Notes under the pieces: generated by a model
What the model was told of the DNA's origin: nothing
The model's database searches: none
What the model saw: the letters and a program-made list of their open reading frames with translations, nothing else
Part shown: positions 1 through 25,000 of the stretch, in pieces
Position numbering within the stretch: position 1 is the stretch's first letter
Layout of the letters: each line of letters starts with the position of its first letter
Origin: Oryzias latipes
Lineage: Eukaryota; Chordata; Actinopteri; Beloniformes; Adrianichthyidae
Length of the DNA: 64,000 nt
Direction: 5' to 3'
Assembly: GCF_002234675.1 (NCBI RefSeq)
Contig: NC_019867.2
Span: forward strand, 30,416,747-30,480,746
Made by a program: the position numbers and the translations under genes

Positions 1-980
1 GAATGTTCTAAGAATGTTCCCTTTTCTTTGGATGTGGAAAAACAACAGTGGGCTGAACTTTAGAAACTAACATGTGAATGGATTTGACATTCATTCTAGT
101 TTACTTGTTGGTTTGGACACAGATTTCATTTAACTTGATGATCTGGAAGAAATTCAAGAATCTGGAAAACTGTTCAGTAGCAGGAATTTCTGTCTGAGTC
201 TCACTGCTGGAAGTTTGGATGAAGAGGATCTGGATCCATGTTAGGTCAGAGAATCGGATCGTTCAGAATGAACCGATATTGACTATGAGTCGTGTCAGGT
301 ATCACAAACTCAAACTTTATTTACTTTTATAGCGCTTTTTATTTCAGTAAAAAACACAAAGCGCTTATGATGACATTAGCACAAATGATGATATTCATTG
401 AAAAGATGCTCCTGTTTATGAGGAAGCTGTCAGATACTGTAGTCATCAGTGGATCTTAATACTTGTTCCTATTCAGTGTACTTTTTGGTTGTTAATTATA
501 TCTTAGTTGGATAATTTTGTGAAGTTTTTGCTCTTCTTATGTTTTTGTATATCTTGTTTTTTATTTTAATCTTTGTTCTGTGTTTTCCTGTGAGATGCAA
601 CTCTTTATTTGGGGGATTTATTGGGGGAAAAATGAGCCAATCTGATGTTAGTTCATACTGCTTGCATTCATATCTGACCTCCATCCCTTCATCCTCGTCT
701 TCCCTCCCACCTGCCTCCGTAGTTACCTTCATAAACGACGCTCGTCATTCTGAAGTTATACAGGTAAAGCAGCCCTGCAGATGCTGAAGTTCTATCATTT
801 TTATAAGCAACAGCTCACTCATTCATTAAAGACGGTGAGAGTAATGCCTTCAAGGAGTTTTTTTTAAATCTTTTGATGATCCACAGAAACTTACTTGCAG
901 TATCATTTTTTAATGAGATGCCTAGATATCAATTATGATACGTTGGGTGATTGGTAAACACTGCATGTAATGAATGGTTC
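1..980. other. AT-rich flank without recognisable gene
   Basis: I see no exon-like reading frame with recognisable protein similarity here. The stretch near 305-365 (a Pol-III/MITE-like run with two copies of the word agcgctt/aagcgctt) and the 'caattcaattttattta' word at 978 resemble common dispersed fish repeats, but I cannot place them in a named family. Short open frames at 496-787 overlap on both strands and look like chance. Confidence 0.4.
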
Positions 981-1755
981 AATTCAATTTTATTTATATG
1001 GACCAATGTTACAACAATAGGTAATGACTAAACTAAACAGACTAAACTAACTGGACATTCCTGCCCTAGACCCTTCTTCTCGGTAGTAAAAATCTCCTAA
1101 AAAAACGGATGAAAAATAAGAAGAAAATTCAGGGAAGTCCACATGAAGGAGGTTAGAAAGAGTTGATGCACTGCAGCATGGTACACATAGTAAACTGCTC
1201 CATTTTGCACTTTCTTAAGGATCTAACCAAATACTCAGACATTTATAGACCATGTCAGCGCCCATACCGCTTAACCAAGTCCAACTAAAGAACCGGTGCC
1301 ACGTCTGAGAGCACTTTGACATGAGAGGGTCAGGAATGAAGTGTGTGAGAGAAAACTGCAGTACATCCTAATCCACAGCTGCACAGAACCCAATCCAAGC
1401 AAATAAACCGCAATGGTGCTGCATCTAAATCTCTTTTGGTTTCTATGAGGCCTGTTCTATCAGCTGCTATCAGTTTTCTTAAACTCCTGTGAGTGTATTT
1501 ATTTTACTTGGAAATGTTTGATTTTGTGCACCTCAGGTATGAGTGACCTCCTGACCTCATTTTTAAAAGTCTGATTTGAAAAAGACTTTGTTCCAGTTTT
1601 ACCTTTAAACAGACTTTTGTATTAAACCGTTTTTTTATGTTTTCCATTTTTAAGTATTGCACTGGTTTATTGTTTTTACTGTTTGTAACAGCATTTTGTT
1701 TGTTTTGTGAACAGTCTTTACATATCACATCCAGTCACTAATGTCCTCAATACAT

Positions 1756-2043
1756 TCATTTACCAAGAGCCTGCAGGCCTCGGCCTCCTGCTGTCATTGT
1801 AATATAAATCTGTGTGTCATCTGTGTAACTCTGCATAACCTGGGCCGGTGGGAGCATGTAGATATTAAACAGAAGTGGGCCCATGGTGGAGCCTTGGGGA
1901 ACTCCATGTGTACTTTGTGTTGTTTCCAGTGTAAAGTTCCACTTGAGAAAATATATTTCCTGTTTTCCAAGTAGGTTTTGAACCAGTTTACTACTGGCCA
2001 AAAGAGGCCGACCCAGTTTCCCAGTGGTTCCAGTCAACCTCAA
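1756..2043 (-). mobile_element. LINE reverse transcriptase fragment
   Basis: The minus-strand frame holds reverse transcriptase palm motifs: GVPQGS followed by [11 protein letters not shown], then a YTDDTQIY box corresponding to the catalytic Y/F-x-DD motif of non-LTR retrotransposons (here YTDD). Only the middle of the RT domain is left; N-terminal endonuclease and C-terminal parts are missing, so it is a short dead fragment. The sequence style fits the L2/CR1/Rex1-type fish LINEs, but the clade is not certain. It lies head to head with the plus-strand LINE remnant that begins at about 2085. Confidence 0.75.
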
Positions 2044-2062
2044 GCTTTATTTCACGTAGGAA

Positions 2063-3222
<1,160 letters not shown>

Positions 3223-3429
3223 GTATTACTTTTTGCAAAGATAATATTTGATTTTAAATTTTTCTTTTTAGACAGTTTTCGTTTTCACAGTTTTGTTTTT
3301 GAGTAATTCTAGTTTTAAACCCGTTTTAACTAAAAAAAAACACTTTGAGTATTTGTTTCTCAATGGTTTTCGTGATCATCGCTGTGTTCAACTTTAGGTT
3401 CAAGGCAGATAAACACCAAGAGCAGGAAA

Positions 3430-3780
3430 TTAATGATCGCTCAGCTCCTCGCGCTCCGATTGTCTGCCAACATCAGGCGTCCTCGTGGCCACGCCCCTCC
3501 CGTGTCCTCGTGTAGGGAAGGAGGCGGGGGCTGCGGCCGTGACGTCAGGGTTTGTGGACGCTGCGCGCGCCGTGATTGGCTGCAGCCTCGGCTGATGCCG
3601 CAGCGTCCGATGGTTCCACGGGGTGGCGGGGTGTGAGCCGCCGGCGCCGCCGCAGCCTCCGGGGGGGTGGAAGCACCGCAGCTCCAGCGGCCTCAGTCTG
3701 ACGGCGGTTCGGTTCCGACAGGTCGGAGAGTGTCTGCTGCGGCGCAGGTGAGAGTTCTGACGGAGACGGACAGCCCAGGT
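3430..3780 (+). promoter_or_regulatory. hmgcr: hmgcr CpG-rich promoter and 5' UTR exon
   Basis: This is the first GC- and CpG-rich block after the AT-rich flank. It contains a perfect palindromic CRE (tgacgtca, 3540-3547), an inverted CCAAT box (gattgg, 3574-3579) and a G-rich stretch at 3618-3638 (ggggtggcggggtg) that could read as a degenerate sterol regulatory element on the minus strand. Mammalian HMGCR promoters are known to combine SREBP, NF-Y and CREB sites, so the combination fits. Two donor-like sites lie at 3748 (gcag|gtgag) and 3779 (ccag|gtgag). The matching acceptor is at 3957 and exon 2 begins at 3958. The exact transcription start cannot be seen. Confidence 0.65.
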
Positions 3781-4005
3781 GAGCCGCGTATTTTTAGTGC
3801 ACTGATCTGCTAAGCTCCTTAGAGCAGCTGAAGTGATGGAGAGGAGGCAGAGCTCTGATGAAGGCTTCTCCTGGTGCAGCTTGGACCTCAGGAGAACCGG
3901 CTCTGGCTTCTGACCTGATGGAAAGGAAGTGATCCGATTGGGTTGTCTGTCTTGCAGGTTTGAGCCTCCACCCTCCTGCTGAAGAAGATCCGCTCCACCA
4001 CAGCC

Positions 4006-16415
<12,410 letters not shown>

Positions 16416-16504
16416 AGCAGAAACTCACCATGAGGGGGCGCTGTGCACCGACAGACGCAGCCTTTACTGTTTTCATCATCTGATATGAATTTTATCGAAT
16501 GACC

Positions 16505-16510
16505 AATAAA
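16505..16510 (+). terminator. hmgcr polyadenylation signal
   Basis: A canonical aataaa lies 90 nt after the stop codon at 16413-16415. The implied 3' UTR is very short; mammalian HMGCR has a much longer one, so downstream signals may also be used. Confidence 0.6.
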
Positions 16511-17779
16511 GCAGTGAAGTTCCGAAATGAAGCACAGTCTGATTTCTGCCGCCGGGAAGCACGCTGCTCCGGTCTGCCAAGGACTGTTCTGGACCGCCTG
16601 GTTCCGTCAGGCTCCAGGATGGGTTTCTGCAGAACCTGGTGTCTCACACAGCTGTGAGACCCAAACCGGCTGCAGCCACCAGAACCCAGAGGGACCAAAT
16701 AGGTCTGTTTTAATGGGGGGTATTTCTGTCATTGATTTGAATAAAATCTCATTCGTTGTTGGATGATAATCTGCCCCCCCCCCCCCCCCCCCATAGGAGC
16801 CAACAGCTGTTCCTGTCATGGATCTGTGTACACGTTTGGTTTATCTTCAGATCAAAGTTTCCTATTTATTATTTTAATATTGATTATGATCTGTTGTTTC
16901 CATTAAAATATTTCTCTAAATAACAATATTCAGTCTTATATTTTATTTCCTTCATAAACAGAAAAGCATCATTGCAGACATGAGTTCACCTCAGTCATGA
17001 AGGAGAAACAGTAAATAACTATCTTTGAGCCTGCCGAGCCTCCGTACCAGAGCCTTCTGAGGCTGAATGTTTGGATGCAGCAAGCCACGCCTCCTTCCGT
17101 TCCACGACTTTTCATCAAGAAAGACTTTAATGTCACCAGGATGTGGTTGAGTTTCTGGATGTCGTCTCTTTTTTGGCTTAAAATGTGAATCAAACCGCAT
17201 TAAAATTAACTTCTCAAAGTTAAGGACATGTCTGCTTTATTCAGTAATCTGATTACTATGTCTTAGATGTTTGTCATTGTGTTACTTTTTTCCTCATGGA
17301 TCAGAGCTCCTACCTGTTCACACCTGCACATCTGAACATCAATAGAAGTGTAAGCAGCTAGCTGGAAGTTGGAGAATGACACGCGTGTACATGTGGTCTG
17401 CCATAACAGCTTTACTCCTGCATTTTTAATTACACGGTGAGATTATCTTCTACTTGGAAGGGCTTCCAGGAACGCCACGTTCACCCAGACCTAAGGCATT
17501 CGGAACTGTGTCACAGGTAAACCTCAAGCCAATTTAATCTCAACCACAACTGCAGCCTCTGTAAATCCCCGCGCGTTCTCGCTCAATGTTCTTTCACGTG
17601 GGCTTTAAGCAGCTCTGACGTCGTAAACCGAAGGTCAAACCAGGTTAGACTTTCCTGGTTGAGACTGGGTCATCTAAGTTACCTTCAACTGTGAACTTGA
17701 GGGTATTTAAAAGCAAACACAGTGGACGAAGTATCGGATCCCTCGCTGTTGTTTTAGGTTTGATGTTTACTGACAAACT

Positions 17780-18170
17780 TGAGGCGGGCCTGCACATGTG
17801 TCTTCGTAGTTAAGGGGACTGCAGGATGTTAAACCATTGCTGTGTAAAGTATTCCCAATGGTTTTCTTGGTGACTGTGGCTCAAGCTGCTTTGAGATCAT
17901 CAACTAACTCCTGCCATGTTGTTTTAGGCAATTTTCTCTCTGTTCTCATGATCATGGAAACCCCACCAGGTCTGATCTGATTTGGAGCCCCAGACCTACA
18001 GGTGGGTTGTTGTTTTCGTCCTTTCTGGTCTCGTGCAGGTCTACAATCTTGTCCCTTAAATCCATTGAAAGCTCTTTAGTCTTCATGTAGGAGAGTTTCC
18101 AGCTTCCAAGTTCTTCAAGAAAGAGCTGCTGGAGTTTGAACAGGTCTGAGGAAGTTTCAGTCATAAGCCA
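17780..18170 (-). mobile_element. Tc1-like transposase N-terminal remnant
   Basis: Read on the minus strand, the sequence contains [11 protein letters not shown], then a broken segment, then [24 protein letters not shown]. This is the helix-turn-helix region of a fish Tc1 transposase. The reading frame is interrupted and part of the middle is replaced or deleted. The catalytic DDE region is absent and I could not define the terminal inverted repeats. Confidence 0.7.
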
Positions 18171-18751
18171 TCACTGCTCGCCTACGCTCAGCATCTTGAG
18201 TTTCTGATAAAAGTCAATCTTCATGTGTCTTGAACCAACTATGAGTACAGCTGTGAAGGTGTTGCTGTAAATGAAACGTCAGACATTGACAGACTCCAAA
18301 AAATAAACAGGAATGCTGTTTATTTAAACAGGATAGATCAACCAACCAATGCTTAATTGGTTGGTTACATTGATCAAAACGATTGATTAATATTTCTCAC
18401 ACAGATTTAATCAACTCAGTTCAAGACAGAAAAAGGCTTTAATACTTTATTTAGAACTTGATCAAACTATGTCCAAATGTACCTGCAGTATTCTCACTGA
18501 CCAGCAGGGACCACAGATCCTACAGCAATTAATAGTAACATGAAATCACAGGACAATTACCCATGATGCATCAATGATTCTTTTCTCCTGAAATAACAGT
18601 TGGATCTTCTTTTTGAGAGGCCACCTGTTGTCATGAAGTCCTAAAAACTACATTTACCCACCAGACAAGTACATTCTTTGTCATGATGTGTGATTCTTCA
18701 GATTTGTGCGGTAGACTTTTATCTACTTAGCCTTTTTTTTGTAAAAGTTTT

Positions 18752-18960
18752 TACCATTGAGAACTGGACTGAGTGACCCCGCCCCCCTGGCATTCCAAAC
18801 AGGAAGTACCAGCTGGTTCCAAGACACCAAAATTCCATAGACTTTTATAGAGAAATAAACAGCTGTTACTCAGTCCTTCTATTGGTCAGAAGAACCATCT
18901 TTGATCTGATTTAAACATGTTCTTGATCATTCTATTTTATTTTTCATGATAGTTTTTCTT
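18752..18960 (+). mobile_element. Foldback element half (copy 1)
   Basis: Starts at 'accattgagaactggactgagtgacc', followed by 'ttccaaacaggaagtacc', 'agactttatagag'-like words and 'ggtcagaagaaccatctttg'. The same succession occurs in the elements at 42767-43262 and 46038-46998. Only one arm is present. Confidence 0.65.
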
Positions 18961-19045
18961 TAACTTGAGAGTGTACTCTTTTACTGAGAGAGAGGAAAGT
19001 CTAACACAGAGCCTGAGCAGAACAGGTCCAGTTGTGGAGCTGCTA

Positions 19046-22000
19046 TCAGATATAGAGCGGCTGCTCCTGCGCAGTCAGCAGGCGGTACATGGCTGCAGGC
19101 ATGGTCTTCATGTGGATCTGGAACACGAGGCACAAACATCAACATTTTCAGCAGCGGAGATACACTGTATTACCAAAAGTATTCAGACACCCATCCAAAT
19201 GATCAGAATCAGATTTCCTGACCACCAAATCAAGCTCTCCGACATGCAGACTGACTTAAACATTTTTCAAACATTTTCACAAACATGCCACCTGTGCAAC
19301 AAATCCAGTGGTGACATTTCCTCACTCCTAAATATTCCAACAGTACATTTGGGACGGCATTGTGCAGAGTGAGAAAATTGGTAGAGGAGGAATCATGGTG
19401 TGGGCCTGTTTTTCAGGACTCGGGCTTGGCCCCTTATTTCCAGTGAAAGGAACTCTGAATGCTTCAGGATACCAAAACATTTTGGATAATTCACTGCTCC
19501 CAAACTTGTGGGAAGGGTTTGGAGCGGCCCCTTCCTCTTCCAACATGACTGACCTCCACAGCACAAAGTTAAAGTCCATGAAGACATGAATGACAGAGTC
19601 TGGTGTGGATGAACTGGACTGGCCTGCTCAGAGTCCTGACCTGAACCCCATAGAACACCTTTGGGATGAATTAGAGCGCAGACTGAGACCCAGGCCTTCT
19701 CCACCAACATCAGTGTGTGACATCATTGATGCACTTTTGGAAGAATAGTCCAAAATTCCTAAAAACACTCCTGAACCTTGTGGACAGCCTTCCCAGAAGA
19801 GTTGAAGCTGTAATAGCTGCAAAAGGTGCACTGACATCATATTCAACTTGGAATGGAATGGAACAGCACTTCTGTTTATATGTGAGTCAAGGCAGATTTG
19901 GTAATACAGTGTAACTCAGTCCGAACACACTACCACAGAAAATGGTCCTGATACCCAGATCGTCCTGATGATCTTGGTCCAGAAACTGCATCAAGAAGAA
20001 AACTTGGTTTTAGAGCCGCCCCTTTACTTAATCTGATGCCAGAAATCTGGCCCCCAGACTGAGAGTACCAAGCAGAACCTCATGACTCCTGACATGCGAG
20101 TTGGATATTCTCCAGATCAGCTGACCTGCTCCATGAGGTTCTACAGGTGTTTAAAGAACCTTTTGTTCTCACAGTTTGAGGAGGTGCTCTGATGTGGATT
20201 TCCTGGATTCCCTCTCTGTTTTTCATCTGTCATGTTTCTCTTCAGAGGTTTCAGTAAATATCTCTAAAACTGGATGCAATAGAGTTCAAGATGTCCATCT
20301 TCTTACCTCTAAACACGCCTGTAAAGAGAGAATACCCTGCACCATGAACTCTCACACCTCCAAATACACTTTCTCTCCGGTCTCAGTGCTTCTTTCAGGG
20401 ACAGAACATCATCAACATTCATCTGAAGATTTCAGAACAAGCAGCAGAGGCAGATACATTTGATAGTTGGGTGGTGCCGGGCCTGGGGTGTCGGTGCCTC
20501 CGGGGGTGGGCCCCTGGGCTGGGTGGCCCTGGCCCCTTTGCTGGGGGTGGGCTGGGGGACGGCTGTTTGACCACCGGGGGACAGTCTACCAGCTGTCCCC
20601 AACTTACCCCCTTCCTTATATAACCTCATATTAGGGTGAGGGGGTGGGGGGTCTAGCCTGCGATGCGCCTTGGGGGGGGGCTACTTGGGAGTGGCCCCCC
20701 TCCTATGGTTGCCGTATGGAGTGGGCCCCCCCTCTTTCGGTTTTATTTGCACCTTAGACATGTAGGGTCCTTGGTAGGGGGGGTGCTTGGACATCACTGC
20801 AAGCAAGCAGCAGATGTCCTCCTGGCACCCTACCTGCCAATTTTAACCGCACCTTAGACATTTAGGGCCCCTTGGTGGGGAGGGTGAGGGGACATCACTG
20901 TGAGTAATCAGGAGATGTCCCCTTAGTGCCCTACTCGCCAATTTTAACTGCACCCCCCTTAGTACACACACCCCTCCCTCTTCAATATATACATTCAAAC
21001 ATAAACACACACACATGCACACAAACACCCTCTCAAACACCCATACACGCACACACATTTTACAAGGAAGGTGGGACCTGGGTCCATCTGTCCCCTACCC
21101 CTTCCCTGGTGGGGGGTGCGGGCCCCTTGGCGATGGCGGCCGTGTCCCTTGGGTGCCGGGTCCCTGGGCCCGGCGGTGCTCTCTCCGCACGGTGGGGGGG
21201 TTCATATTACACCTGAGCCGGGGGTGTTCGTGTCCCTGGGGGGTGGGTCCTGGTCCTTGCCCCTGGGCGCTGGGCCCCGCCAAACTTCCAACATGGCCGA
21301 GCCTGGTCGGGCCATATTTATAACATCCCTTGTGGGCCGCCCTTTTTTCCCCGGGGTTCCCCCCTCCTGGGCGGGGGCGGCGGGCCCCTGCCTTGCTCCT
21401 ACCTGGACCAACCGTGGGCCGGGTGGGTGGCTGCCTGGAGTGCGGAGCGGGTCTCCCTTGGGGGGTCCTGGCTCGTACCTGGGGTCGGGGCGGGGGGATG
21501 CCCGGAACTCCTGGGTGGTGGTGGGGTGCTCGTCTGGGGCTGTGGGCGTCCCTCTCCGGTGGGGCCCTGCGTTGGGCTCTTCCGGCGCGGCGGGGGGCTG
21601 CTTTCCTGGCTGGGCTGGGGCGGCGCTCTCTTTCCCTCTGCGCCTCCCTGCTCTCTGGCTCTGGGGGCCTCGCGGCGGTCCGGCTGGCCCTGGCCTGGGT
21701 GGCGGTCTTGGTCGCCCGGGGGGCGGTTGTTCCCTGCCTGTTCCCGTGTGGCGTTGGGGGAATTCCGGCTGCCGCTGCTGCTGCGGCGGGGGTATGGGTG
21801 TGGGGGTGGCTGGGCGCTCCTCCTCCTTCTTTTCACATTCCACCATCCATTTTAGAAGAACATAAACACTCACCTGAGCACAGGTGTTAGCTCACCTTTG
21901 CACTAATAGTTTGCATGATTGAATGAATGAAAGATTTCACACTAGTTGGTTTAAAGGCATAGGTATGCGTTCGTGAACACTATCTGTTTTGTGTGCATGT

Positions 22001-25000
22001 TGACATGTGGACATTTTTGCGGCTAGCAGGTGTGTTGATAATATTTGAGTGTGTGTGAACAGGCCCCGCCCTTTTTGTACTACATTTGAACCGTACCGTA
22101 ACAATAAACAACCAGTAAACCTGTCTGCTCTATGCTGCTTCATGGTCTTACCCCCCTTCCCCTCCTATTATCACCCTCCTACCCCCCCCTCTCTCTAACG
22201 TCCCTCTCTCTTCTTCCCCTCTTTCCTTTTCCGTCCGGTCCAACACCAAAGATTTTCAAACATGATTGAAATTAATAAATTTTGGCCTCAATTACAAAAG
22301 GGGTTTATTCAGACATACCTTTGGTTTGTCTGAAGATTAATAACCCCTCTTGTTAAAATAAAATATGTCCAACACAAGAGGCCCTCAGCTCTCATCTGTT
22401 TGCCTAGCTGTTGGACAGGACAAGTTAAAAAAAAAAAAAAAAAGATACATTTGATAGTTGGAGATCCACGGAGAAGGAGGGTGTAAGGGCAGGGATGCAG
22501 AGTTTAGCTTAGCCTGTAAGTTTAGTTTAGCAATCATCTATTGTATTTAATGACCCAAGCCCATTGAGACAACTGTGTTGTGACATTGGGCTACGTAAAT
22601 AACATTGAATTGAATCCATGCTGGAGATCTGATGGCTCCTTTTAAACTCAAGTGTTCCATGAATGGATCCATCCATGAAGCTGAACGCTGCTGAACTTCT
22701 CTGACCACGTCTACAATGGAGCCTCACCTTTCCCACGGCGTTGGACAGGATGTGGACGATCTTCTCATGTGGCGTTGCCACCACGCTCTGGCCGTTGATC
22801 TCAATGATGTGGTGACCCACCCTTACCCCGCCCCGCTCAGCGATGCCCCCGCGCACAAGGCTGCAGATCTGTGGAAGGACATGTTTATTGTTTCCCCCCA
22901 GCAACTTCAAACACAAAGGATCCACACTTTCACCCACAATGCCGTTCTGCACACTGAAGCCCAGCTGGAGGCGAAGGGCCGGCCGTCTGATTAGAACTGT
23001 GGTGACTGGGGGACATCTCACTACGTTCATCTGCACCCGAGTCTGGTTCTTCAGATCCTGGTTATCAAGAGACACAGGAGGCTGAAGGGTGCTGTCTAAA
23101 GATGAAGAGGAGAAAGGGAAGGAAGAAAAAGGACAAGGAAGAAGACTAGAAAGAGGAATGAGGGGGGGAAAGTTAAATAAAAAAAGAAAAACAAAAGGAA
23201 TGTGGAGGAAGAGAAATTCGAAGACAAGGTGGCGCAGAAGACAGATGAGCTTACTGTTGTCTCATCATCGCAACTGGAGCAGGTGACCATAGCGAGGGCC
23301 ACAGTAAGACATACAGACGTGTCATGTGACCAGCACTCAGGTGTGGTGGGCGCACCTTTATGATGTTCTGGCAGCTGGACAGCGGCAATCCCACCAGGCT
23401 GGTTCCGTTGACGGACATGATCTGGTCTCCTGTGTTCAGTCTTCCAGACCTCTCAGCTGGACCTCCGTGCATCATGTTGGCAATGATGGCGGTGGGCAGG
23501 ATGGAGCCCCACCCACTCTCCACAATGGCCAAGCCCAGAATCTCCCCCTTCTCCTTCTCTATGAACACCTGAGCTCACAGACGGACAGCAGCAGCTTCAG
23601 ACACTCCTGCTCTCTGCAGATGTTCTCATCAAACATCTGTTCTTATTCTTTCTGATGGTCCACAACCACACAGACTGGAGGTTTCCAGTTCTCTGGTGGT
23701 TCTGGTCCAGAAAATTCCTTAAACCCCTCTAAGACCCGATGCTAGCATGCTTTCATAACAGCAATACTAAGATTAAGGAAGAAGACCATGTTTTAGGTAG
23801 AAGACACCTAAAACACTGGATAATGCAGACAAGTGAACACAGATGTGACATCTGGTCTGTGAATCGACATTTTGGAAGATTCTCAGTCAGGCTTTCACCA
23901 GAACAGATGAGGAAATGGGTTCTGCCCTGCTGGTGCATTCAGAAGAACTGGCTCCTGTAGTCTGTGGGGAAGAACATTGGTTTAATCTGTTTCAAGACCG
24001 ATCTGCTCTTGTTTGGCCTGCACACTTAACCCAATACGGACCATCCATCCATCCATCCATCCATCCATCCATCCATCCATCCATCCATCCATCCATCCAT
24101 CCATCCATCCATCCATCCATCCATCCATCCATCTTCTTCCACTCATCCAGGACCTAGTCACAGGGACAGCAGTCTAAGCAAAGATGACCAGACTTCCCTC
24201 TCTCCAGCACTTTCCTCTAGCTCCTCTAGGGGACCACGTGTTGTTCCCAGGCCAACAGAGAGACGTTGTCTCTCCAGCGTATCATGGGTCTTCCCCGGGG
24301 GCTCTGCCCAGTGGGACATGTCTGAAACACCTCCACAGGGAGGCATCCAGACTAGACGCCCAGCCACCTCAACTGGTGACCGAGCTTGTAACCCTATCTC
24401 TACGGGAGCGCCCAACCACCCTACAGAGGAAGCTCATTTCAGCCGTTTGTATTCGGGACCTCGTTCTTTTGGTCATGACCCAGAGCTCATGACCAAAGGT
24501 GAGTATTAGAACGAAGATCGACCGGTAAATTGAGTGCTTTGCTTTCTGGCTCAACACTCTCTTTACCACAATGACCGGTACAGCGACTGCATATCATCGG
24601 GCACTACTCCAATCCGCCTGTCGATCACACGCTCAAATTTTCCCTCACTCGTCAATAACACCCCAAGATTTTTATACTCATCCACATGGGGAGGGAGCAC
24701 TCCACACACCCAGAGATGGCAAACTACCTTTCTCCGGTCAAGAACTTAGTGCTGACCCTCATCCCAGCCGCTTCCCACTCGGCTGCAAACCGCCCCAATG
24801 GACCACTGAATCAGACCTGGTCTAATTCAGCTGGTCTGAATTGGTCTGAGACAGTCTGAACCACCCTGACCAACTGAGTCTGATCTGAAAGTGATTTTTG
24901 ATTCCTTCAGATTTCTCAGGTGACCTGCAGTGACATCAGGTCTACTTACAGCCCTGCTGTTCTCAGACTTGGAGAAGTGGACCAGGTCTTCGTTGTACAT

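Larger units (their letters stand above)
16516..19045. other. Intergenic region, hmgcr to apba3 (tail to tail)
   Basis: No host exon is seen. The region holds a poly-C run at 16773-16792, a Tc1-like transposase remnant near 17780-18170 and a foldback-element half at 18752-18960. A tttatt word at 18936-18941 reads aataaa on the minus strand and may serve apba3, about 105 nt past its stop. Confidence 0.5.

Noticed and set aside
21071-21890. G-rich open frames of 142-264 codons on both strands
   Set aside because: Composition-driven frames within a repeat; rich in G, P, W and R with no motif, and open on both strands simultaneously.
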